Below, piece after piece: positions 38,731 to 50,733 of a stretch of 64,000 nucleotides of DNA. The first letter of the stretch is position 1; each line of letters begins with the position of its first letter. A program made the position numbers and the translations under genes. Source of the DNA: Phallusia mammillata (taxonomy: Eukaryota; Chordata; Ascidiacea; Phlebobranchia; Ascidiidae); assembly GCA_003260075.1 (NCBI GenBank), contig QLIY01000538.1:46886-110885 (forward strand). Reading direction: 5' to 3'. The notes under the pieces are model-generated. The model was not told the DNA's origin. It worked only from the letters and a program-made list of their open reading frames with translations, and made no database searches.

Positions 38731-39534
38731 TAGCGGTCACGTGCTTTTAAACCATCATTTTGGCACTTTGGTTTGGCNTGGTTTCCAAATGTTCCTTAAA
38801 ATCTGATCGACCACCATGACAAATTGAAAAAACAGACCGACAACGATCACAGTGAACCTTGTCATCATGCGTATCTCGTCTATTTTGAGCTGACTATTTA
38901 ATTTACATTTTCTTTTAAGCATTTTTGAAATATTTTAGCAGTCTGATTGTCACACTTTAAAGTGCTTCACAAATCTAGCAAACTATCTTGCAGCCAACTA
39001 TACTTATCCAATGAAAGCAGGAACAATCAACTCACAATTATACAGTGATGTAACAATGCCACTTTCATCAAAATAAATGTAGTGAACAACAAACCAAAGC
39101 ACGACAATCCACTTTTAATAGCAACACAGGTGAGAGTCAATTAAACGTACCGGATGGCTGCATAAACTTAAAAAAACGGGACATATCGGCTAACCGGGCG
39201 GGACACCGGGACAGACCCTTAAAACCGGGACGTATGGCAAGCCTATGTAATGCCAATATGGATATTCAGTTTGTATCAGATCATTATAGCTGTATCATAC
39301 ATATACTTTCTTATGTAACAAAAAGTGAAAGAGAATTTGGAAATTTAATTAAACAGGCACAAACAGAAGCACTGGAAGGAAATTCGAATGCATTTCATGA
39401 ACTTCGATTGTCTGAAACAAATATCTAACACACCGTGAAATCAGTTTAATGGAATCAGCATACAGGGCAACCGGTTTGTCACTTGTAGCGGTCACGTGCT
39501 GTTTAACCATCATTTTGGCACTTTGGTTTGGCTA
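38731..39534. repeat. 47-base repeat flanking an N-marked inserted segment
   Basis: The sequence 'tagcggtcacgtgc...ggtttggc' at 38731-38777 ends at an N (38778) and reappears at 39488-39534, followed by different sequence. The 709 bases between hold the Helitron fragment. Either a contig was placed at a gap with one overlap unresolved, or one haplotype carries an insertion. Confidence 0.6.
39234..39480 (+). pseudogene. Helitron Rep/helicase pseudogene fragment
   Basis: The frame from 39234 reads NANMDIQFVSDHYSCIIHILSYVTKSERE, closely matching the conserved block of Helitron-type transposon proteins that precedes the PIF1-like helicase (N-x-D-I-Q-F-V, then Y-x-x-SY-x-x-K). After a stop at 39428, the next conserved block HREISLMESAYR continues at 39431 in another frame, so a frameshift has occurred. 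Nothing of the Rep or helicase catalytic motifs remains in the window. By family knowledge this is rolling-circle transposon debris, transcriptionally in the plus direction. Confidence 0.75.
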
Positions 39535-40059
39535 AGCATTAAGTAATGGAAAATTTTAACTTTGCAACCATGACTTTTCGTTCCATGGAATTTATATGCT
39601 GCTTTTGCGACATATGGTATCGAGCGGTGTAACTTTACTGTTCCATGTGTTCTCATGATTCAGTAACTATTGGAAGCACATATTCAGTGTCGTTGTTACA
39701 TGTTCCCGTCTTCCTCATATGTTCCAACAGCCTGACCGTAGACTGTTGCGTAAACCGGGTGTTCGAAATAGTTGTGCAATCCTTTGCAGTGCTGCATAAC
39801 TTTGCAAGCGTTTAACTTAAAACAAACTAATAACTGATGTGAGCAAAAGAAGGTACTGTTCTGGAATAATCGCACGAAAAACGAGTATCAGTTTAAAAAG
39901 CCAATAGTTTATCGTTGATCTCTCTCTTTTCCATCGTATCCTTTCCTTGAGATAAATGAGACTTGATTTGTGTTGCGTAACCAGAATAAAATACAAGAAC
40001 TAAATTGATCTTTTGTGGATCATGTCGGCTCTAAGCAGCAAGCGTTAAGAATCGTAATA

Positions 40060-40359
40060 ATGAACTTACTCGCTACTGCAGACGACCGATACGAGCCACG
40101 AGAAGCAGAAGAAATAATAAGCTTCCAAGTAAAGAATAACATAGCCCAAGAAGCTCAGCTGACGCAGGAGAACATTTCCAAACCAATAAACAGCTTCCAG
40201 GACTTGTTATTCATTGCGGAACCGCGCAAGCACCGCGCACCTCGTCCCCACAGTGCCAACTGGTGTATTTTTCTATCACTAACGTTTTGTCCAGGTCGGG
40301 CAAAATATCAACAGACCATTTGTACTTGCAGGCTGGCAACGAAGGTTAAGGCGACCTAA
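40060..40359 (+). CDS. Hypothetical short open frame
   Basis: An open frame of about 100 codons from an ATG at 40060 (MNLLATADDRYEPREAEE...) ends at 40359. Its composition (charged, Gln/Glu-rich, few Phe/Leu runs) is more protein-like than neighbouring random frames, but I recognise no domain. It could be a single exon or a transposon remnant. No splice partners were found. Confidence 0.15.
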   Translation: MNLLATADDRYEPREAEEIISFQVKNNIAQEAQLTQENISKPINSFQDLLFIAEPRKHRAPRPHSANWCIFLSLTFCPGRAKYQQTICTCRLATKVKAT

Positions 40360-40669
40360 AAACCAACAGAACCAAGATAATAATCCATCACAAGTATCCT
40401 GTTGTAGTAGCACCACTGTGTCCGTAGCGACAGACTTTATGTTCATGTGAAATGCGTTAGACCTGACGTACAAGATGTGAAAATACGTCTGCTTGCTGTA
40501 AAAATATGACAACATAAAAATATGGTACCACTAATCTTAGTAGCTCAGCAAATTGGTGGAAAATATGTAACATAATCTGACAAATTGTTATTGTGCACAG
40601 AACTGAAATTATTATAAGCTTTGCCGTTTGTTTAATGCTGCAATAAAGTGTTTTTGGCTTGGAAACACA

Positions 40670-40751
40670 TTTCGCGCGGCATATGTTTTCTATTGTAACT
40701 GTCAATAAAGTCACGTGACCTTACTCGCGGGAAGTTTGACAATTCGCGCGC
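40670..40751 (+). promoter_or_regulatory. GC-rich element cluster with E2F-type sites and an E-box
   Basis: A perfect TTTCGCGC lies at 40670-40677 (E2F consensus TTTSSCGC), an E-box CACGTG at 40712-40717, GCGGGAAG (one mismatch to the inverted E2F site) at 40727-40734 and TTCGCGCGC at 40743-40751. It is a sharp GC island in AT-rich DNA about 2.5 kb upstream of the E2F start codon, and no other gene lies between. E2F genes are known to regulate themselves through such sites. That this is the E2F promoter, with a 5' UTR intron, is inference. Confidence 0.35.
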
Positions 40752-40759
40752 TTACTCGG

Positions 40760-43208
40760 CTTTTGTTTGAAACGCTTCCTGTCTCTTTCTGCAGTTTCCG
40801 TTTCGAACCGCAGACTCCTTTCAATAAAAAGTAACAGCAGACAGTATTGCATTTATCTAATGTGCTTTCTTTGTGACAAATATATCAGGCCAAGTGGCAA
40901 AGTGTGCTGAAACAGTGAAAAGCCTGATTGAATATGATTTCTATTCTATCCCCCCTTAGTACAGAGTTTGCCATTGCACGAATGTGCCTGACAGTTGTAA
41001 CTTATTCGTGTCTCGATTTCGTTAGAAAGTCAATTGTCAAACGTTAGCTTTTGTTGCCAGCATGTGCTTTGTAAACTTACTTTTTTGGTTAAGCGTAAAA
41101 ACTGTTATACGGTATGAGTGAGTAACCGAACCGAACTTCATAACTTTACACTTTTACAGCTATGGTGGTGGTGGATGACATCCATGTCAGTTGTTTAAAA
41201 TATGCAATGTTTTGTGAGCTTTCATCGTTTATAAAGACTGTAGTATCAGCTTCAGTCACGTTTTGTTCACATAGTTTCCTTTTCCTAAAGCAATTTTGTG
41301 TTTGTAAGACTAAGTTCGAACGTGATATGCTGATACCTGGAGTTAGATTTAATTTGCTTGGGAAAAAATGTAGCTGGTATCTACAAACCTTTAAAAACCT
41401 AAAAAAATGCACAATTAACAATAGCTGTGCAACGGTAGGGCATTATGGATCAAAAAAATAGTAAAGGCAATCATTATCGATCAAAACAAACAGTGTTAAC
41501 ACAAACATAATAACCCTGTACATACAAAGCTTTTGACGGAGTTTACCAAAATTTTAGTATGCTATTGGGGACATGACTAGGGGAAGTTTGATGACACCTG
41601 CTAAAGTAGTGTCTGTAAACACCACTTTACCATTCTGGCCAAACTCAATAAGTGTGGTCAAACACTCTGCAGAGTATGGCAGCTGCTGCGATTGTTTTTA
41701 ATTTTTGCATGCGGACTTAAGGGTCATGCACGCAGGACATGTTGGTCATGCATGTCTGAGATCTCGCCAGTAACTGTCATGTTCTGCAGACTGGATGTGG
41801 TTGATGTGGCCAAAATATTGCCTCTTAACCTTGTAGATTTGTGCTTAAATGACAGGTATAAATGTTGCTGCATAAATAACCTTTGTACAACAGTGGAACT
41901 GCCCAAATGGTAAAAGCTACTACAATTGAAGAAAAATTGGCTTGTAAAAAACAGACTGGACCAAACAGTAAAACAGTTTGGTTTCAAAATAGTCCAGTGG
42001 TAATGTCAATTGCCAATCACCCCTCCTAAAAAAGCTGAAAAAGTAATCACATTTCTTAGCAATGATAGTGAAGTTTAATGCGATAGGTCAGTCTTAAAAT
42101 TTTCAGAACAAAGAATTAAAAAAGTAACTCAAGGGCTGTACTGTAGGAACTGTTTGTTACTTACAGTGATAACATAACACCAAAAAATGCAGAATAGAAA
42201 TCTAAATGTGTTTCCACTTATGTCATTCATACTTAGAAAAACTCCGATGAAAAGGTGTGGGAATGTGTGATTTCTTAAATTGCTTCTGCCAAAAAAATGC
42301 TAAACCTTCACAGCAAAGTTAGCTTTTCAAATAACCTAGCTACTTAACTGCTGTAATGTTGCTTAACAATGACTTGCCTAATATCTTAAATGTAATAAGG
42401 TATTTTTTAAATGTGATTAGGCCATTCAAAAGTAAAGTTGAAAAACTGTATTTAATGTTGTAATAATAACTGAGACAAACTAAGGATGCAAATCAAAAAT
42501 AAGTACATTTAGCCTAATTGATTGCATATTTGGTCAAAAGCCTTTGCTGGGACCCTGGCATTTTTTCATGGCTATCTTGCTTTCAAAAACTTGGTACTGG
42601 CATAAAGGCCAGTACACACAGTCATGTATTATGTTTGTTTGTTTTTTGAACATTTGAACCTATCTGTTTTGTTAAGACAATACTACTCTCCTATACAACA
42701 CTATGGGTGACACAGTTGCACAATAAACATTTGTGAACTTGTGGCGTGACTTTGGTAAGTGTTGCCCCCTCCAAACTGTGCAAATTGAGTTGTTGCCTCA
42801 GCAACATGCTGTAAGCTTACATGTATATTGATAATATGGATAGCTTTTAATGTCAATATTTAAATTAAATAATCTTTATTATTGATAATGTGTTTCTGTA
42901 CATTTTCATTGTAATGTCCCGCACTATGTGAGTGAAATCGAAATTTGACTAAAGGCCTGTCAAAACAGTTAGAATGTGTTCGAACATGGTGCTATTCACT
43001 TTGGGCCTGATGCTATAATAAATGCAGCAAAAGTTAAAAAAAAGTTACCATTCTTGCAATATTGAGTAGGCCGAATTGTTTTTAATGTGTTTTATAACCA
43101 AATATTCATGTTGTAGAATGTTTCACATTGATATTGACATTCGTTTTATATTTGGTTCTTCTAAAGATTAATATAGTATAAGTTTGTTTTGATTGTTAAC
43201 CTCATAAA
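40760..43208. other. Region between the candidate promoter and the E2F start
   Basis: No coding exon was seen. It may be a 5' UTR intron of E2F. The small frames here show no domain. Confidence 0.3.
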
Positions 43209-46100
43209 ATGACAAGTGCATCAAAGAGAGTATTTTCCGCAACAACAGCAAGGGAAACTTTATCAAACAACCTTGCATCAATATCCCCTGGGTTGGCAGA
43301 TACAAGGTAAAAAATACAGTGTATTTCTTTCTTTTTTTTTCTTTTTTTTATATATTACGTGTATTTCTAAAGTACATACCTTTAAAAAACCCACTGTTGA
43401 CGAATACTAATGCTTGCATGTTTTTAGTTTTATTCCTGCCGAGTTGAACTTTTCACCAAGTGAAACTGAGGGAATGCAATGGCTGACTGGCCATCATGAA
43501 ATTGTTGGTCTTGCTGACATAACAACAAGTAATGCAATGAAGACACAGGTCCAAGTATGTATTTTCCTAATATAGTTGGGAATTGAACTGATAAAACAAC
43601 AAACTAAATTTAGGATTTAAAACAAACAGCCAAAAATCAAACAAAAATTCTGTAAACAAAATGCATTCGTAATGAAGTCAGACTTTCATCAAAAATACTG
43701 ACTTCCACTATCTGAAAAGTGTGACTCTATCTAAAATCTCATTTTACAACTTCACCTACGATCTCTGTATATCTTTACATGGGGCATTGTGAACAATTAT
43801 CTCTTGGTTACTTTAAAAGCTATCACACAAACTTGATTTGTAATATTTAACATTCTTTAGCAAGCAAAGCGGAAACTTGAGCTTGATCCCACCTATAATC
43901 CAAACAGAGTTCAAGAAAACAGCCTCTCTAGTTATATGCAACTGGTAAGACTTTTTCCTTTATTTTCATACAGTTGTACTACTGTATTTACTTTTAGTTG
44001 TTTTCTGGCAGTTATATAGTTGTACATTTTCCTTGTACAGTATTTACGGATGTTTATAGCAACTTTAAACTATGGTTTTATAATTTTTAATTTTTTGGTA
44101 CCTGAAAATAAGTTCTTGGTTTGTTTGTAGAAATTTGTAAACAGGTTGTTTTTTGTACAGAACAATGTACAGGCTTTTAAGTCACCATTAAAGTCTCATG
44201 GCAAGAACAGTATGGAACATCAGATGGTTGCTCCCAATTCTATGTCCAAAAAAAGAAGCCGACAATCTTCTATTAGTGGAGTGCAAAAGTCACCAGGAGA
44301 AAAATCAAGATATGACACCTCTCTTGGTCTTCTGACAAAAAGGTTAAATTTTATTGCATGCAAGTGTTTAGTTTGATGCAAGCAAAATAAATTGTGTTCT
44401 GTTTGCAAAGTTATTGAGTTATCACTGCTATATGTTTAAACAAAAATTGCACCAAACCTATTTTTACTTTTTGCAAGCTATGTGATGTTATCCAAAAGAC
44501 ACTACTTACAACAGTAACCAAGCTTCGTAATAGTTACAATTGCTAACTTGGTTTTGATCTATTACTAAAGTTGTTATTTTGAATTGCTAACTTATGTACA
44601 CTTTTCTTTCAAAGATTTATAAACCTTATGCATACATCTGATGATGGAGTGTTAGACTTAAACTGGGCTGCAGAAGTCCTTCATGTGCAGAAAAGACGAA
44701 TTTATGACATAACCAATGTATTGGAAGGCATAAAGTTAATTGAAAAACGTTCTAAAAACAATGTTCAATGGCTGTAAGTATTTGGTTTCCTTTTTTAAAC
44801 GTGTTGGTATTTCTGTATTAACCAAGCATATACTTTTGTGTTCAGGGCTGCAAAAACATCAAGCAACTCACGTGAAATTGACAGGGAAACAAAAGCTTCA
44901 AGGCTTGAAATGCAAATGTTAAAAGAACAAGAAGAGGAACTGGACTCATTAATTCGACAGCGTCAAATTGAATTGGAACGCTTATCTGAATCAAACTCCA
45001 AATATCCTTTTCAAAAAAATCTTAAAAACCAATTCTAGAGTTTGGCTGAGTAGTGTACAATAGTGTAAGTTAGAATTTGTTTCGTTTGATTTGAATCCTT
45101 AACATGTAATTTTGTTGACACATTTTCATATGTGACATATCAAGACCTGAGAAGCATCAAAAGTTTCAAAGATCAAATTGTGATTTGCATCAAAGCACCC
45201 CAAGACACCAAACTTGAAGTTCCAGATCCAGGAGAGGTGCATTACTATATGCTTATGAGATAGGTTTTGACCATATAAAACAACATAAGAGTATACCTTT
45301 CAACCAACATGCTTTCAATTTACTTAAAATGTATACTTATACCTATAATATCTAAACTCATTAGGCCTAAAATTTTGTTATCTGTGTTTCTTTCAGAAAA
45401 TTCAGATGTTGTTGAAAAGTACCAAGGGTGAAATTGATGTTTTTCTTTGTCCTGATCCCGAGGATCTTATGTCACCTACAAAGAGTTCTGCATCATTTTC
45501 AGCTGGAGAAGATAGTTGCTCTTCTGACTCTAATTTTGACAGCTCTTTGTCACAAGGTAAAAAAGTTTTGTGTTATGACCAGTAACAGTTTCTTTATGTT
45601 TAACGCTGGCCGACTGATACTGTTTTTTTTACAAGATTTGCTCAATCAAATACCTAATACTGTATTAGTTCAATTAATGCTGACTATGAATAAAGTCTAT
45701 GCAATAGATCCAACTAAACTAAAACGGCTATATATTCTTACACGACTCATAATTTTCAAAAATGTAAAAATACACAGAGAAACATCCCAAAGCAACGTCC
45801 CCAGTCGGCGAGTGTTCCGGCTATTCGTCAGCGCTAATGGAGGACCAAGAAATCTGCCCATCCCTAGAAGCTTCGAGACCTCTTTTACTGCAAACAGAAG
45901 ACCAGTTAGGATCTAGTAACGACACAGAAGTTGATTCAGCATTTATCGACGAAGATTCAGTGTCTTTTATTCCTCTATCACCATCAATGAACCCAGAAGA
46001 CTATCTGTTTAGCTTGGATGACAGCGAAGGCATTTCAGAGCTCTTTGACATGCATGCCACGTCACTGACCGACTCTGGCATATGTAAAAACCCGATGTGA
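43209..46100 (+). CDS. E2F: E2F transcription factor, E2F1/2/3 type (467 aa)
   Basis: Nine exons: 43209-43306, 43428-43554, 43861-43944, 44161-44342, 44615-44773, 44846-45001, 45122-45236, 45397-45556, 45778-46100. They join in frame to 468 codons with the stop. Features in order: a cyclin-A-binding-like AKRKLELD (about residue 77); the winged-helix DNA-binding domain (about 145-217: [54 protein letters not shown]); a leucine-zipper-like coiled coil (about 220-265); the marked box ([15 protein letters not shown]-like [21 protein letters not shown]); an acidic Ser-rich stretch; and a C-terminal transactivation and pRB-binding motif [17 protein letters not shown]. These make it an activator-class E2F that pairs with DP and is held by pRB. 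Exon 2 has an alternative donor six bases earlier. The junction at 45002-45121 is a U12-type AT-AC intron. Confidence 0.95.
45002..45121 (+). other. U12-type AT-AC intron in E2F
   Basis: The coding frame runs to a stop if no GT donor is assumed, and no AG acceptor precedes the marked-box exon. The intron instead begins ATATCCTTT (45002), the U12 AT-AC donor consensus. It contains TCCTTAAC (45096-45103), the U12 branch-site consensus, and ends in AC at 45121, 18 bases after the branch motif. Splicing here joins ESNSK to FSYVTYQD in the expected marked-box register. Length 120 bases. E2F genes of other animals are known to carry minor-class introns. Confidence 0.92.
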
Positions 46101-48592
46101 ATTTTACCGTGCCCTAGAGCGTGTTTTCGCAATCTACCACCAAAAAGAGTGTAGCATTCAACTCGAGAGTATAGGAAAATAGGTTTAAGATGTTTATTTT
46201 CATACGCTTACAGTTGTAAGAGGGTCCATCGTTTTTCGGTAAAATTAGTGCCAGTAAACAAGTCGGGTCCGCCGAGTTCCGAATTCTAAACTTTTTTGCC
46301 CATTTCTGCTTCACTTATTCGCTCAGTGCGGTTAAAACTGTCGCGTCATACATTTTTCTCCGTATTGTCATTCTTTTATGACGCGACAGACAAGTGGCCA
46401 ATATTTGTGCCTTAAAGTTGCCGACCGATTTTCGTACTTACCATCACCTTTGTCGTCCATTGTGCCTGATTATTTGCTGCCACAAAGAATCGAACGTATC
46501 AACTACGGTTTGTTGAAACGATCCGCGTGGGGGCGCAATTGTTTTGTCATTATCTATAACAGGGGTGGCCAGACCTAAGTCATGCTCGAGCCGCATATTC
46601 AAAAACTTAGATTTAAAAGAGCCGCAAGACAAAAAAATCGAAAACGAATTTATTCACTCACAATAAAGTCTACGCTATCAAATAATGATTGTTGTGTGGT
46701 GATACTGTGTGTCTCCACCTGGGCTGCAATGTGTGTGAAATTAGGCTGATATGATGGGAAAGTTTTTGTGTTTAGCTTCCTAATGACGTTTCAAGTTACT
46801 AGTTTTTGTTATGACTGAGCGAAGCTTGACAAATAAGACACACAGGTTTTCCTCCATTATCAATGAATGCAAACTCCTCCTTCCATTCTGTTTTAAAAGT
46901 TATGTTTTCCTGTCTATCTTTCTTTTTTTGTAATTATTTCTCAACAACGTTTTTTTGGCTAAACTTTGCAGTTATTGCATGTGTAACATTAAAGAGCCGC
47001 AATCAAAAGCTCAAAGAGCCGCATGCGGCTCGGAAGCCGCAGTTTGGCCACCCCTGATCTATAAGCTCAGAACCGCTGATAATGCGTATTTTTATGCTAA
47101 AATCAAGTAGGTATAACTTTATACCAAGCTGTCTGAAAAAGCCTGCATTGCAACTGACGAACTAAATATTACTTCACGTGTGTCGTGTTAGTATTATCCC
47201 GCCCGCTTTGTTTTTCACAACTGCCCAAACAAAAAAATCACTTCACAGTTTGTTATCGCACTACCTGTTTTGTTTGCGTATATTTTGCGTTTTTCCTCCC
47301 TGCCATCTCATTTTGACTAGTACGTACACCTCGTTGATTTCATAAACTGCCAGACAATTACGCTTAATAAACAACTCTGATTTTGCATTTACGCGCCAAA
47401 ACTGCCAAATGATTTAAATTTTTAGAGATATGGTGAAGTTGTCTATTCGAATGTTTGTTTGTTTTTGGTTGTTGCTGTTCTATTTTCCAATTCCTTTTCC
47501 GTTAATAGTTGAATTTAAGTTTTTGATTGTACTTACGCAGTTTACTCATTACCTTTTTCGAATTATGCTTGTTTTCACGATTTGGTTTGTTTAAATAAAT
47601 TGAGTGTCGGATGGTTTGTGCTGTCATGGTAATTTAAAAAAAAAGTAGGTTTAAAAGTAAAGTTTTGTGTAAAATTAGAGAAAGACATGCGTACCCAATG
47701 CACGTTTTTAAATATTCTCAGCACGACAATACAAGCCAATATTTCTGCATACAAACTCACAATCGCAAATTACAGCCGCCATCGGTTAAAATAAGCTGAA
47801 GCAGTGAAAATCAATTACACGCCTGATAGGAATGCATAGACAACAAGTTGTAGGTAAAGCAATTGGTAGATAAAAAGCTTGCAAACTGAACGGCGGGTGT
47901 TAAGTTGACTTCATGTCGCTTGATGAAAGATAATAGCACTAAAACAAATATCTACGTTATACGTCGTATGATGTTTATGCAGAAAAATTTACTTTTGTTT
48001 TCTTTCTGGTTAAAATAGTAGACTATGCCGTAATATTCTGAAGGTTGCGTTATCAACAAACAGCTTGTGTTAAGTGAACACGCCATCTAACGACAACTGT
48101 TGAACACTCACTCAACGTTGAAAATTTGGGTAGTTGTAAAATATCACGAAAAGCGTGTTTAAGACTAAAACGTAGCTTTTTAATGTATTAAAGAAAGTAT
48201 TTGAGAAAAATCATTTTTGAATATCATAAAATGGTATAAATATATTTACGTGCAAATAAAAGAATATCAACAGTGCGATGAAAATTAATGATACAACTAA
48301 AACAAAGTTATTAGTTACATGATTAATTCACACACATCAAAAGTGCACAAGCGTCGATTGAACTTCAAATATACGAGCATAAATATATATAAAAAAGGTA
48401 AAAGCATATATATTTTATAATATAACACTTTTTAAAAAGTCAGTAATACAGCGTAACAATGTCCGTAAATGCGCTGGGGAAAAGTAAATGTAATACATAA
48501 GCAAAGAATTTTTTTTAACGAATTAGTAATAAATAATGTTTAACATCACCATCAATAAATGTGCATTCGTATAAAAAATTTGTTCCGCGTGT
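46101..48592. other. Intergenic region between E2F and the receptor phosphatase 3' ends
   Basis: Convergent genes flank this region. Apart from the MITE at 46560-47056, I see no gene, only AT-rich sequence with short frames. Confidence 0.4.
46552..47064. mobile_element. hAT-type MITE with perfect 8-bp target duplication
   Basis: The element spans 46560-47056 (497 bp) with termini CAGGGGTGGCCA and TGGCCACCCCTG, flanked by ATCTATAA at 46552-46559 and 47057-47064. Inside both ends are repeated 'agccgc' and 'gagccgca' motifs. It has no coding capacity. The CAGGGGTGGCCA terminus is widespread among animal hAT elements. Confidence 0.88.
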
Positions 48593-50733
48593 TCATACAT
48601 TAGCGTAAAGACTTTGATCGGAAAAGCAGCTGGCAATCGTCTCATACACAAGGTTGTAATCCTCCTAAATTGAAGGTAAAAGTAAATTACTTCGTGTGAA
48701 CAAATGTTACAAAACATGAAAATATATTTAAACGGCAAACGGTATTATTACCAGTGTTCGAACCATAAGGGGCCTTGTGTTTCTCAAGTCTTTCACTGTC
48801 CTGAAAACATCTAATTTGTTTTCAATCCTGCAGCGGTCAAGGAGATTGGAGAGAGCACAGAAGACTCCAGAACGACCAGCTCCATCTCTGCCACAGAAAA
48901 TGAAAAAGTGAATGAGCAGAGAGTAATTTCATTTCAGATCGGCCTCTTGTTTTCAAAACATAAGCGATAATGATTGCCTAGATTGGTGTATCGCTAGTTT
49001 CACAAACGAACAACAAAAAGAAAATATAACACTCTTTATAGGAGCATTGTTGTAGCATTGCTAAATATTGTAATAGTTCCCCCTTTTCACAGAAAAATTA
49101 TATAAATTTATAAATGTTCCGAAATTTTTGTTTTGTGCTCGTGGTCCAATTGTATCGCTATGTATTCTATCTCCAAGCGAAATCAACTAACCAAAAACTT
49201 ATGGACAGGTTTGTCCACCAGAAACAACAACAAACAAAATACGAGTGAGTCTGTAGAGGTGAGTCACGGGACTGTACGACAACAGTTAGCGGAAATAACT
49301 TACCAACGTAAAATGGCTTAAATCATTACGTATGACTTCTTTTGTCTAATAATTTTCTTACAAATGAATAACAATAGGTAACACATATAAGTTCATATGT
49401 ATCATTATGTGTAATGTTAATGAGTTGGCAGAGGACATACAGAGTTGGCGAGATACTTTTACTTACTTGCAGTGAACAACAATGGGCAGTGAATCACGCC
49501 GCAACAGACGCGATTGTGCAATCAACTCGAGAAGCTGATTCGCAATTTCCTTGTTGCTTGTTGCCTTCCACGGGTTGCACTGGATGTGACTAACACTTAT
49601 CTGTTAACACGTAATTGCAGGATATTTATATCTACGTAACACTGTCAAAAGGTTGTGCAACATATACGCGAAGGATACCAATTAAAGTTTGTACAATTTA
49701 TTTGAGCATGTTTAGCTATGTAATATAGATACTGCTGTGATGAACGGGTTTGTGTGAAAACAATGATTCGTCATGGCATTTTACCTTAATTGATGAGACG
49801 ACAATATGCGACCATTGAAGTAGAACTATTTCAAAAGAGCTACAATCTTTATCGAAAAATGCGTTGCCATTAAACCCACCTTGAGAACTCCCTTCACTTC
49901 TACTTGAAACTGTCGTTTTGTCATATCCGGCCTTGATACGTCTTTAGCAGTCATGGTAACTGTCACGTGACCGATGTTTAGTTGAGTATCCAATTCATCA
50001 ATCCAGTATTCATCGCAAGAATTCTAGACGTTTCGAAACAAAGAGTGTACATGTTTGCGAAACAAATGTTTCATTAATAAACGTTTTTTATCGTAAGATC
50101 ACAAATTCTTACTTCATCTACGTCGGTGAGCATTATGACTGCGGTGACCGAGCGGTCGAGGATCAAACGCCAAAATGCACATTGAGTTGTTGCCATTGGT
50201 CCTTGCGTCACAATCGTTGTATCAATACAGTTATATTCCTGGGTAAAAAATAATGAAAGTGTGTTATGCAATAGCAACAATATTTGGCAAGTCACGTTTC
50301 GAACCTGAATAACTGATGCATTGATGTAACCGAAGTTAGCGTAGTCGCTTGAGTCGTCGTCGCCGTTGGATAGCAATCGAACCAACGTACGGTCATCTGT
50401 ATACACAAAACAAGCCCCCATAAATATGGAGTATTTGTTGTTGAACAATAGATTTGCGTGCAGTTTTTGAGTTCATGTTTGAAAGGTGTTCGAAAACTTT
50501 TTGAAATATTTTAAAGGTAAAAAAATAAATAAACACAACTTTTCAAATGACAGCCGTTAAACTGACTATAATGTAACATGTTGTTTGTGAAAAATATATT
50601 CTACCGTAATGCAAACTTACAAGGCAAAACCTCAGGGTCACGGTTGAAAACAGAATTCTCCTCTGAGAAAGCAGCGTCTTGAGAAGCGTTAATCGGTTCT
50701 GAGTGCTCAAGCAATCCAAACTCCGCCTCCAAC
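48593..50733 (-). CDS. Receptor phosphatase PTP domain 2 (predicted inactive) and C-terminus
   Basis: Exons: 50621-50733, 50305-50396, 50113-50238, 49880-50023, 49467-49600, 48752-48887, 48593-48664. D2 keeps the fold ([35 protein letters not shown]) but lost the WPD aspartate: the aligned segment reads [10 protein letters not shown]. Its P-loop is HCKDGAGRSG with Cys near residue 1556, so it keeps the Cys and Arg but has Lys-Asp in place of Ser-Ala. By family knowledge such D2 domains are regulatory pseudophosphatases. The protein ends SLYANV; the Tyr near the end could be a regulated site, which is inference. Confidence 0.93.

Noticed and set aside
45002-45070. Reading the E2F coiled-coil exon through to the stop after KNQF
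   Set aside because: It would drop the marked box and transactivation domain that follow in frame, and a perfect U12 AT-AC donor lies at the exact point where the family similarity resumes.
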